Positions 56,333 to 63,469 of a stretch of DNA of 64,000 bases are shown one piece after another (positions within the stretch are counted from its first letter, which is position 1; every line of letters begins with the position of its first letter). Origin of the DNA: Pseudomonas nitroreducens (GTDB taxonomy: Bacteria; Pseudomonadota; Gammaproteobacteria; Pseudomonadales; Pseudomonadaceae); the NCBI RefSeq assembly GCF_024170165.1, contig NZ_JALJXP010000004.1, forward strand, positions 186,001 to 250,000. Reading direction: 5' to 3'. The notes under the pieces are model-generated. The model was not told where the DNA came from, made no database searches, and saw nothing but the letters and a program-made list of their open reading frames with translations. The position numbers were made by a program, and so were the translations under genes.

Positions 56333-59083
56333 ATGCGCTTCACCAAGACCCTACTGGCCTCGCACATCGCCCTGGCCAGCACCCTGCTGCTGCATGGCAG
56401 CGGAGTTCAGGCCGGCAGTTGCACGGCCGATGGCAATGTCCTGAAATGCGATACCTCGCTGTACTGGTACTTCGGCGACACCTCGACCTTCGACCGCGTG
56501 GAAATCAAGACCACCGAGGCCCAGTCCTTCACGCCGACCGGCTTCGGCATCTACGGCAACAGCTCGACCTATACCCTCAAGGACCTGTACATCAGCACCA
56601 CCACCTCGAAGTCGGACGCGATCCAGGCCAACGGCGGAACCAACACCCTCACCATCGACAAGCTGCAGATCAAGACCACCGGCAGCTCCGCCGACGGCAT
56701 CAACGTCACCGAGAATTCGCGCAATTCCAGCGTGGTGGTCGGCAATGACGCGATCATCGAAACCGCGGGCATGGGGGTGCGCGCCAACACCTCGATCCAC
56801 GGCGGCAAGAACACCATCACCCTGGGTACCGGCGCGAAGATCAGCACCACCGGCATGGGCGCGAACGCGTCCGACGGCAACGGTTACGCGGTCTATGCCG
56901 GCAACCGCAGCACCAACAGCGACAAGTTCAACGGCGATGCCGAAGTCACCCTCGGCGATGGCAGCGAGATCAGCACCAAGGGGCTGTTCGCCCACGCCGT
57001 GTTCGCCAACCGCGGCGGGGTGATCAACCTGGGCAGCACCCACATCACCGCCGGTTCCACCAATGCCAGCACCTACGGCATTCACGCCAGCACACTGGCC
57101 GACCAGACCGGGGATCGCGGCGGCACCGTGAACCTCAACGGCGACACCAGCGTGCGTGTCAACGATGGCAACGCAGCCATTTATGCCCTGGGCAAGGACT
57201 CGGTGATCCGCAGCAGCGATGCCCATGTCTTCGACCTGAACAGCAGCCTCGCCGATGGCTCCCAGGGCAAGAAGGGCGTCCGCCTGCTGGCCGAGAACGA
57301 AGGCCGTATCGACCTGAAGATGGCCGCCGGCTCCTACTTCGTCGGCACCACCCAGTCGGTGACCGCCGACAGCAAGAAGACCGACGGGCAGATCGACCTG
57401 GCGCTGGACGGCAGCAGCCGCTGGGTGATGACCGGCAACTCCAGCCTGAGCGACCTCGCCCTGACCGACGGCGCGCAACTGCTCTATGACCGGCATGACG
57501 AGCACGGCGACTACAGCTACAAGACGCTGACCGTGACTGGCGACTTCACCGGTGGCGGGCATCTGCTGATGAACACCTACCTCGAAGGCGACGAGTCGGA
57601 AACCGACAGACTCGCCATTGCCGGCAATACCTCGGGCGAAACCCGCGTGACCGTCGACAACACCGGCGGACCCGGCGCCGAAACCCTGGAAGGCATCCAG
57701 ATGATCACCGTCGGCGGCACCTCGGCCGGGGAGTTCAAGTCCGACCGCGTCACCGAGGGCGGCTACGAATACGTACTGCGCCGCGGCGGCAGCTTCGTCG
57801 GATCCAACGGCGCGGCCAGCGACTGGTACCTGACCTCCTACAAGCCGACCGAGCCGGAGCCGGAAGATCCCGGTCCGGAAGACCCGGGTCCCGTCGATCC
57901 CGGCCCCGTCGATCCGGGCCCGGAAGATCCCGGTCCTGTCGATCCCGGCCCTGAAGACCCGGGCCCCGTCGATCCGGGTCCGGAAGATCCCGGTCCCGTC
58001 GATCCCGGCCCCGAAGATCCGGGCCCTGTCGATCCGGGTCCTGAAGAGCCCGGTCCGATCGATCCGGGCCCGACCGACCCGACACCGGAGCAACCCGCTC
58101 CCGGCGACAAGGACCGCGTGCGCCAGCCCGAAGGCGGCAGCTACACCGCCAACCTTGCGGCAGCCAACACGATGTTCCTGCACCGCCTGCATGACCGCAC
58201 CGGCAACCTGACCTATGTCGACCCGGACACCGGCAAGCAGGTCACCTCGATGCTCTGGATGCGCAACGTCGACGGCTCCAGCCGCTGGGAGGACAGCACC
58301 GGGCAGCTGAAGACCGAGTCCAACCGCTACGTGCTGCAACTGGGCAGCGACCTGTACCGCCAGCAGACCGACAACGGCGACTGGGTTCTCGGCGTGATGG
58401 CCGGCTACGCCAACGGCAACTCCACGACCCGGTCGCGCATCACCGGCTACCGCTCGCGCGGCGAGATCGACGGCTACAGCCTCGGTGTCTATGGCACCTG
58501 GTACGAGAACAAGGACGACGAGAATGGCGCCTATGTCGACAGCTGGATCCTGTGGAACGAGTTCGACGCCCAAGTGCGCGGCGAGCAACTGGCCAAGGAA
58601 AAATACGACGCCAAGGGCGTGACCGCCTCCATCGAGGCCGGCAAGACCTTCACCGTGGCGAAGACCGAAAGCGCCAGTTACTACGTACAGCCACAGGCAC
58701 AGGTGGTCTACATGGGCGTGAAGGCCGACACCCACCGCGAGGCCAATGGCACCAAGGTCACCGGCCAGGGCGACGGCAACATCATGACCCGACTTGGTGC
58801 CCGCGCCGCCGTGCGCAGCAACAAGGCAGGCGGCTTCGCCAACACCTACGGCGTGGAGCCCTACGTGGAAACCAACTGGATCCACAACACCGACGACTTC
58901 GGCGCGAAGATGGGCAGCACCAGGTTCGAAATGGACGGCGCCAGCGACATCTTCGAAGTCAAACTCGGCGCCACCAGCAAGGTGAACAGCCGGGTCAACG
59001 TCTGGGGTGAAGTGGGCAAGCAGTTCGGCGACAACGGCTACCGCGACCAGGCGGTGACGCTGGGGCTGAAGGTCAACTTCTGA
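56333..59083 (+). CDS. Autotransporter outer-membrane beta-barrel protein
   Basis: A 916-residue type Va autotransporter. The signal peptide (MRFTKTLLASHIALASTLLLHGSGVQAG) is preceded by AAGGAGG. The passenger (~30-500) is rich in Ser/Thr/Asn/Gly with repeated NTLTIDKL, GGVINLGST and GGTVNLNGDTSV strands typical of a beta-helix. Residues ~507-590 are an extended Glu/Val-Asp-Pro-Gly-Pro repeat linker. From ~605 to the end is the autotransporter beta-barrel, starting NTMFLHRLHDRTGNLTYVD (pertactin-like translocator) and ending in the OMP signature VTLGLKVNF with terminal Phe. The passenger function is unknown; adhesion is common. I see no protease or lipase triad. A good terminator follows. Confidence 0.9.
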   Translation: MRFTKTLLASHIALASTLLLHGSGVQAGSCTADGNVLKCDTSLYWYFGDTSTFDRVEIKTTEAQSFTPTGFGIYGNSSTYTLKDLYISTTTSKSDAIQANGGTNTLTIDKLQIKTTGSSADGINVTENSRNSSVVVGNDAIIETAGMGVRANTSIHGGKNTITLGTGAKISTTGMGANASDGNGYAVYAGNRSTNSDKFNGDAEVTLGDGSEISTKGLFAHAVFANRGGVINLGSTHITAGSTNASTYGIHASTLADQTGDRGGTVNLNGDTSVRVNDGNAAIYALGKDSVIRSSDAHVFDLNSSLADGSQGKKGVRLLAENEGRIDLKMAAGSYFVGTTQSVTADSKKTDGQIDLALDGSSRWVMTGNSSLSDLALTDGAQLLYDRHDEHGDYSYKTLTVTGDFTGGGHLLMNTYLEGDESETDRLAIAGNTSGETRVTVDNTGGPGAETLEGIQMITVGGTSAGEFKSDRVTEGGYEYVLRRGGSFVGSNGAASDWYLTSYKPTEPEPEDPGPEDPGPVDPGPVDPGPEDPGPVDPGPEDPGPVDPGPEDPGPVDPGPEDPGPVDPGPEEPGPIDPGPTDPTPEQPAPGDKDRVRQPEGGSYTANLAAANTMFLHRLHDRTGNLTYVDPDTGKQVTSMLWMRNVDGSSRWEDSTGQLKTESNRYVLQLGSDLYRQQTDNGDWVLGVMAGYANGNSTTRSRITGYRSRGEIDGYSLGVYGTWYENKDDENGAYVDSWILWNEFDAQVRGEQLAKEKYDAKGVTASIEAGKTFTVAKTESASYYVQPQAQVVYMGVKADTHREANGTKVTGQGDGNIMTRLGARAAVRSNKAGGFANTYGVEPYVETNWIHNTDDFGAKMGSTRFEMDGASDIFEVKLGATSKVNSRVNVWGEVGKQFGDNGYRDQAVTLGLKVNF
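57851..58108 (+). repeat. In-frame Pro-Gly-Glu/Asp tandem repeat in the autotransporter linker
   Basis: A 30-base unit (GGTCCGGAAGATCCC plus GGTCCCGTCGATCCG type) is repeated about six times with synonymous drift, coding for alternating GPEDP and GPVDP pentapeptides. The repeats keep the frame, and copies differ mostly at third positions. Such tracts can vary in number by slippage; length variation between strains is expected. Confidence 0.85.
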
Positions 59084-59099
59084 CCCCTCCGCGAACCGG

Positions 59100-59128
59100 G
59101 CCGCCGCACACTCGTGCGGCGGCTTTTT
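59100..59128 (+). terminator. Rho-independent terminator after the autotransporter
   Basis: GCCGCCGCAC and GTGCGGCGGC make a perfect 10-base stem around ACTC, followed by five T residues. Confidence 0.92.
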
Positions 59129-59172
59129 CCTGCGGATGATTTGTAGGAGCGGACTTTGTCCGCGATGCTTTT

Positions 59173-59480
59173 GCTTGGGGTTCTATGTTTAAGCGCCGCG
59201 CCGGTGTACGCGCGAGCTTTGTGTTTCGCCCCCTCGGGCGACCTCCTTTGGCAAACGTCCCAAAGGAGGCAAAGGTCTCGCCCCTACATCCGGCTTTTCG
59301 CTTCGCGAAAAGTACCCTCGGTTCCTCGAAGTTTCAGGGGGCCGCCGCGAAGGGCCATCCATGGCCAGTCGCGGCTTGCGCGGCATCCATGCCGCTCTCC
59401 CCCTGAAACTCCGATCACCTTCGGCCTCCTGAAAGGGGCACTCCGGCGCGTGCGGGTATTTCTCTGGAAATCTTCAAAAG
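59173..59480 (+). repeat. Copy A of an unnamed 0.3-kb structured repeat
   Basis: A 308-base unit from GCTTGGGG to CTTCAAAAG. Contains hairpin Pa (59242-59251 with 59260-59269, loop CAAACGTC), hairpin Pb (CTTTTCGC/GCGAAAAG, 59294-59312) and the branched core at 59331-59409. Its inverse partner is at 59601-59906; identical blocks include GTGTTTCGCCCCCTCGGGCG and GCGAAGGGCCATCC. Element type unknown. Confidence 0.75.
59331..59409. other. Branched secondary-structure core of copy A
   Basis: Outer stem GTTTCAGGGG/CCCCTGAAAC encloses two hairpins: GCCGCGA/TCGCGGC (59344-59350 with 59369-59375), capped by GGCCA-TCCA-TGGCC, and GCGGCA-TCCA-TGCCGC (59380-59395). Copy B has the same fold with G-C to A-T swaps in matching partners. 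Whether it works as RNA or as a DNA cruciform is not known. Confidence 0.65.
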
Positions 59481-59564
59481 AAAGTGCAGGAGCCAAGAGC
59501 TGTTCGCGAGCAAGGACTAGGCGTCCCCCTCGGTCCTACGAAGAGCCTCATATTCCACCCTCAC

Positions 59565-59604
59565 CTTTGGCTTTGGCTTTGGCTTTGGCTTTGGCTTTGG
59601 CTTT
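59565..59604. repeat. CTTTGG hexanucleotide tandem repeat
   Basis: Six perfect CTTTGG units (59565-59600) run into CTTTT. Not part of a gene. Its length is likely to vary between strains by slippage. Confidence 0.9.
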
Positions 59605-59906
59605 TAAAGGCTTCCAGAGAAACATCCGCACGCGCCGACAGCCCCGTTCAGGAGGCCTCGTTGAAGCGGAGTTTCAGGGGTTGAGCGACATGGATGTCGC
59701 GAGAGCTGCGATGGGCCAGGGATGGCCCTTCGCAGCGTGCCCCTGAAACTTCGATTCAACGAGGGAATTTTTCGCCTAAGCGAAAAACCGGATGTCCGGG
59801 GCAAGCCTTCTTGGTTACTTCTTCGGCGTTTGGAAGAAGTGACTCGCCCGAGGGGGCGAAACACAGAGTCCGCGCGCACGCCGAAGCGACGCAGAAATAC
59901 CCAAGC
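59601..59906 (-). repeat. Copy B of the unnamed 0.3-kb structured repeat (inverted)
   Basis: A 306-base inverted counterpart of copy A. On the minus strand it shows hairpin Pa as ACTTCTTC/GAAGAAGT (59817-59840) with the loop CAAACGCC nearly unchanged, hairpin Pb as TTTTTCGC/GCGAAAAA (59768-59787), and the branched core at 59671-59749. Here an extra outer stem is perfect (CCTCGTTGAA / TTCAACGAGG). Confidence 0.75.
59671..59749. other. Branched secondary-structure core of copy B
   Basis: Aligns with the core of copy A without gaps over 79 bases. Paired changes keep the stems: GCTGCGA/TCGCAGC instead of GCCGCGA/TCGCGGC, and GCGACA/TGTCGC instead of GCGGCA/TGCCGC (minus-strand reading). The outer stem GTTTCAGGGG/CCCCTGAAAC is identical. 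Confidence 0.65.
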
Positions 59907-60103
59907 CAACGCAGCAATACAGAACCAACATCGGAGCGAAGAACGGCGCCGGCCCTCCCGGCGAATCGCGGGCATGGCCCGCTCCTACAGGGAAACTCCT
60001 GCCCCTCCAAAACCCTGACATTTCGATCAACTTTCCCCCATCGCCCCGGTCGGGCGGGCCAAGCTGCTATGCTCTGCAGCTCAAAGAAAAAGGGGCACCC
60101 GCG

Positions 60104-60715
60104 ATGACGGCGATGACTTCGCAACCGAACGAACGCCCGGGCATCTCGCCCGCGCTGGCCGCGTTGCGCGCCTCCACCCATGAGCTGCATGCCGACCTCG
60201 ACAGTCGCTCCCCGCTCACTGCCGCACTGACCCAAGCCGACTACCTCGACCACGCCGCCCGCGTGCTGGGCTGGATGCGCCCGCTGGAACAAGCCCTCTG
60301 GCCGCTCTGGCCGGACCGCGAAGATGCACAGCTGCGCCGCGACAAGAGCCAATGGCTGGAAGCCGACCTGCTGGCCGGCCAGGGCCCCGATACCCTCCCC
60401 GACTGCCCTTTCGCTCCCGCGCCGAATTGCCTCGCCGAAGCCTTCGGCATCGCCTACGTCGCCGAGGGCGCGACCCTGGGCGGGCGAGTGCTCTACAAGC
60501 GCCTCAAGGCCTCCCTCGATCCGCTGCCGCTGCGCTGGCTGCAAGGCTACGGAGAACACACGGGCGAGCGCTGGAGCAGCTTCCAGCGCCTGCTGGCCGA
60601 GCATGTCACCTCGGACGAGGACATCGCCCGCGCCCAGGAAGCCGCCGTGCAGGCCTTCGCCTCGTTCCGCGACTGGGTGCTCGACGACGCCCCGAGCCGG
60701 GCGGTCCCGGCATGA
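60104..60715 (+). CDS. bphO: Heme oxygenase for biliverdin synthesis (BphO)
   Basis: A 203-residue bacterial heme oxygenase that opens heme to biliverdin, the chromophore of the phytochrome encoded by the next gene. The start region ALAALRASTHELHADLDS contains the proximal heme-ligand histidine (probably His29), and FGIAYVAEGATLGGRVLYKRL is the distal helix with its glycine pair. The bphP start overlaps its stop (ATGA), giving the usual bphO-bphP operon. A second heme oxygenase (HemO/PigA-like) for iron acquisition is expected elsewhere. Start choice: ATG 60104, though the ATG at 60113 is also possible. Confidence 0.92.
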   Translation: MTAMTSQPNERPGISPALAALRASTHELHADLDSRSPLTAALTQADYLDHAARVLGWMRPLEQALWPLWPDREDAQLRRDKSQWLEADLLAGQGPDTLPDCPFAPAPNCLAEAFGIAYVAEGATLGGRVLYKRLKASLDPLPLRWLQGYGEHTGERWSSFQRLLAEHVTSDEDIARAQEAAVQAFASFRDWVLDDAPSRAVPA

Positions 60716-62871
60716 GTGAGCAGACGGTCACCCTCGCCAACTGCGAGGACGAACCCATCCATGTGCCGGGCGCGATCCAGCCCCACGGCGCGCTGATCGC
60801 CCTCGACGAACAGGGCCGCGTGCTCGGCTTCAGCGAAAACCTGAGCGCCCTGCTGGGCATCGCCCCGACGCTGGGCGAGCCGCTGGCGGAGATCGACGTC
60901 GGCCCCGGCGTACTGGCGATGCTCGCCGAAGGGCTGGGTGAGGACGGCCCCTGGGTCAACAGCGTCGAAACGCGGATCAACCGGCGCTTCTTCGACGTGA
61001 TCGGCCACAGCCATGACGGCGTGCGCTACCTGGAGTTCGAGCGGCGCGCCGCCGGCACCGCCTCCTTCACCACCTTCGCCCTCAACGCCCAGCGCCTGGT
61101 CAGCCAGCTGCAGCTGCGCAATGACGTCGAAAGCCTGCTGGTCAGCGTCACCGAGGAAGTGCGGCGGATGACCGGCTACGACCGCGTCATGGCCTACCGC
61201 TTCAACGAGGACGACTCCGGCGAGGTGGTCGCCGAGTCCCGCCGCGAGGACCTGGAAAGCTACCTCGGCCAGCGTTACCCGGCCTCGGACATTCCCGCCC
61301 AGGCGCGGCGTCTGTACCTGCAGAATCCGGTGCGCCTGATCGGCGATGCGGCCTACCAGCCGGTGGCCGTGCGCCCCACGCTGAACCCGGGCAGCGGCAA
61401 GCCGTTCGACCTGAGTTTCAGCACCCTGCGCAGCGTCTCGCCGATCCACTGCGAATACCTCGCCAACATGGGCGTGCGTGCATCGATGAGCATTTCCATC
61501 GTGGTCGGCGGGCGCCTGTGGGGATTGTTCTCCTGCCACCACATGAGCCCCAAGGTGGTGCCTTACCCGATCCGCATGTCCTTCCAGGTGTTTTCCCAGG
61601 TGTGCAGCGCCATGGTCGAACGCCTGGAGCAGAGCCGCGTCAGCGAACTCCTGCGCCAGGCCTCGGAACGCCAGCAGGCGCTGCTGCGCCGCACCCGCGA
61701 CTCCGACGACCTGCTCAGTGCGCTGTCGCGCCCCGATACGAACGTTGCCGACCTGCTGCCGTGCGACGGCGCGGTGGTGATGCTCGGCGGGCGAGCCAGC
61801 AGCATCGGCGGCGACTTCGAGGATCTGGCGGTGGCCATCGTCGCCCAGTTGCAGCAGGACGAGGATCTGGACCTGTTCCACAGCGACCACCGCCTGGAGC
61901 TGCCCGACGGCCAGCACGATCCGCGCTACTGCGGCGTCATGGCGATCCGTTTCCATCGCCAGGAGTCGGGCTGGATCGTCTGGCTGCGCCTGGAGCAGGT
62001 GCACCGTATCCGCTGGGGTGGCAAGCCGGAGAAGATCGTCAAGACCGGCCCCTCCGGAGCGCGCCTGACCCCACGTGGCTCCTTCGAAGCCTGGGAGGAA
62101 GTGGTGCGCGGGCGCTCCATGCCCTGGACCGGCATCGACCTCTCCATCGCCGAGAAGCTGCGTACCGAACTGGTGGAGCTGTGCCTGAACCGCGCCGGCG
62201 AGATCGACCGCATGCGCCAGCGCCTGATCGCCGTGCTCGGCCACGACCTGCGCAACCCGCTGCAATCGATCTCCATGGCGGCGGCGATGCTCTCCTCCAG
62301 CGATGTGCGCAACGCCGAACTGCGCCAGCACATCACCTACTCCAGCAGCCGCATGGAACGCCTGATCAGCCAGATCCTGGAGATGAGCCGGCTGCAGAGC
62401 GGTGCGGGGATGACGGTGAAGCCGGTGGCCGCCGACCTGTCGCGACTGGTGCGCGACATCGTCCAGGAAACCGACGTGGCCTATCCGGGCCTTGCCATCG
62501 AGACCGCCGTCGAGGAAGGCGTGCAGGCCCAGGTCGACCCGGACCGTTACCTGCAGGTGATCGCCAACCTGCTCAGCAACGCCCGCCACCATGGCCGCCC
62601 CGGACGCCCGGTGCTGGTGGAGTTGCGCCGCCACGGCGAGCTCGCGCGGCTGAGCATCCTCAATGAAGCCGAAGCGCTGGACGAGGCGCGCCTCGCCAAC
62701 CTGTTCGAGCCGTTCAAGCAGGACGCCCCCGGCCACGGCCGCAACAAGAGCGGGCTGGGCATAGGCCTGTACATCTCCCAGGCGATCGTCAGCGCCCATG
62801 GCGGCCGCATCGAGGTGGAGCAGGCCGACGGCATCATCACCTTCAGCGTGCTGGTGCCGCTCACCTCCTGA
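60712..62871 (+). CDS. bphP: Bacteriophytochrome histidine kinase
   Basis: A 719-residue red/far-red photoreceptor kinase. The N-terminal PAS domain carries the biliverdin-linking Cys11 (TLANCEDEPIHVPGAIQPHG). The GAF domain holds the chromophore motif RYPASDIPAQARRLY, and a PHY domain follows to about residue 495, with PRGSFEAWEEVVRG as its tongue. The kinase has HisKA His511 in GHDLRNPLQ and a HATPase with NLLSNARHHG and GLGIGLYISQAIV. It has no receiver domain; the response regulator is not adjacent. Architecture and operon with bphO match P. aeruginosa BphP, which regulates biofilm and quorum-sensing-linked traits. A REP cluster and terminator follow. Confidence 0.95.
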   Translation: MSEQTVTLANCEDEPIHVPGAIQPHGALIALDEQGRVLGFSENLSALLGIAPTLGEPLAEIDVGPGVLAMLAEGLGEDGPWVNSVETRINRRFFDVIGHSHDGVRYLEFERRAAGTASFTTFALNAQRLVSQLQLRNDVESLLVSVTEEVRRMTGYDRVMAYRFNEDDSGEVVAESRREDLESYLGQRYPASDIPAQARRLYLQNPVRLIGDAAYQPVAVRPTLNPGSGKPFDLSFSTLRSVSPIHCEYLANMGVRASMSISIVVGGRLWGLFSCHHMSPKVVPYPIRMSFQVFSQVCSAMVERLEQSRVSELLRQASERQQALLRRTRDSDDLLSALSRPDTNVADLLPCDGAVVMLGGRASSIGGDFEDLAVAIVAQLQQDEDLDLFHSDHRLELPDGQHDPRYCGVMAIRFHRQESGWIVWLRLEQVHRIRWGGKPEKIVKTGPSGARLTPRGSFEAWEEVVRGRSMPWTGIDLSIAEKLRTELVELCLNRAGEIDRMRQRLIAVLGHDLRNPLQSISMAAAMLSSSDVRNAELRQHITYSSSRMERLISQILEMSRLQSGAGMTVKPVAADLSRLVRDIVQETDVAYPGLAIETAVEEGVQAQVDPDRYLQVIANLLSNARHHGRPGRPVLVELRRHGELARLSILNEAEALDEARLANLFEPFKQDAPGHGRNKSGLGIGLYISQAIVSAHGGRIEVEQADGIITFSVLVPLTS

Positions 62872-62880
62872 CTGCTTTTA

Positions 62881-62968
62881 GTAGGAGCGAGGGGGACGCC
62901 CAGTCATTGCTCGCGAACCCGACCCAACTCAGTAGCTCAGGGCGGTTCGCGAGCAAGCTCGCTCCTAC
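62881..62968. repeat. REP pair, expanded-loop variant
   Basis: The left arm is GTAGGAGCGAGGGGGACGCC followed by CAGTCATTGCTCGCGAACC, the right arm the ordinary GTTCGCGAGCAAGCTCGCTCC TAC. The inserted GGGGACGCCyAGTyhTTG is the same as at 971-1061 and 59506-59539. Confidence 0.8.
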
Positions 62969-62981
62969 AACAGCACAATGC

Positions 62982-63007
62982 AAAACGGCGCCCCTGGGCG
63001 CCGTTTT
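62982..63007. terminator. Bidirectional terminator between bphP and the DksA-like gene
   Basis: AAAACGGCGCCC and GGGCGCCGTTTT pair around CT, with flanking A and T runs. It serves both converging units. Confidence 0.9.
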
Positions 63008-63024
63008 CAATGTCACAGCCGATA

Positions 63025-63291
63025 TCAGCGCAGCTGACTGTCCTTGCTGCCACGACGGTTGTAGCCGGCATGGTTCGCCTGCTCCTTGTCGTGTTCGGCC
63101 TGGCAGTTCACGCACAGGCGCACGCCGGGAATGGCCTTGCGCCGCGCCTCGGGAATCGGCGCATCGCATTCCTCGCAATGGGTCAGGCTCTCGCCCCTGG
63201 GCAGCTGGTTGCGCGCCCGAGCGATGGCGTCCTCGATGGTGCTGTCGATCTGCTCCTGAACCGCTCCGTCGTTTGCCCAGCCGCTGGCCAT
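63025..63291 (-). CDS. DksA/TraR-family C4 zinc-finger protein
   Basis: An 88-residue protein with the TraR/DksA zinc finger: Cys39, Cys42, Cys60 and Cys63 in CEECDAPIPEARRKAIPGVRLCVNC. Upstream is a short helix (DSTIEDAIARARNQLP) but not the long coiled coil with the DxxDxA tip of true DksA, so it resembles the short TraR/YbiI-like group, which can act at the RNA polymerase secondary channel. The start at 63291 is chosen for GGGAGG 6 bases upstream; the frame is open to 63393. It diverges from the exported-protein gene at 63470. Confidence 0.85.
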   Translation of the reverse strand: MASGWANDGAVQEQIDSTIEDAIARARNQLPRGESLTHCEECDAPIPEARRKAIPGVRLCVNCQAEHDKEQANHAGYNRRGSKDSQLR

Positions 63292-63469
63292 GGCGACCTC
63301 CCGTGGAAAATTCGCGTGTCCTGAAGATATGCAGCGTGCGGGCGGCGATTGCAAGGGCGATGGCGCGCGAAGCGACGAGTGCGTCGCCGGCAAAGCAGAT
63401 ACGTCTGATGGTTCGCGTCAGCAGCGCCGGGGAGAATCAGAGGGTCCCTGAGTCCGTGCGGAATTTCCC

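Larger units (their letters stand above)
59143..59991. other. Gene-free repeat island between autotransporter and bphO
   Basis: The 1020 bases between 59084 and 60103 hold no credible gene. From left to right: a half REP (59143-59165, GTAGGAGCGGACTTTGTCCG), copy A of a 0.3-kb element (59173-59480), a REP remnant with the expanded loop (59484-59539), a CTTTGG tract (59565-59604), copy B of the 0.3-kb element in inverse orientation (59601-59906), and a half REP of the GGGCATGGCCC class (59961-59991). Several ORFs of 60-200 codons cross it but follow the repeats in unrelated frames. Confidence 0.8.

Noticed and set aside
57851-58108. CRISPR-like regular repeat
   Set aside because: Repeats are contiguous without spacers and encode a Pro-Gly-Asp/Glu protein linker.
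56351-58885. 844-codon open frame on the minus strand opposite the autotransporter
   Set aside because: The repetitive GxGxG-like pattern comes from complementing the passenger and the linker repeats; no ribosome site or family match.
59156-59746. 196-codon and several shorter frames in the repeat island
   Set aside because: They run through REP halves and the CTTTGG tract in unrelated frames; the two 0.3-kb copies do not conserve any one reading frame but do conserve stem pairs.
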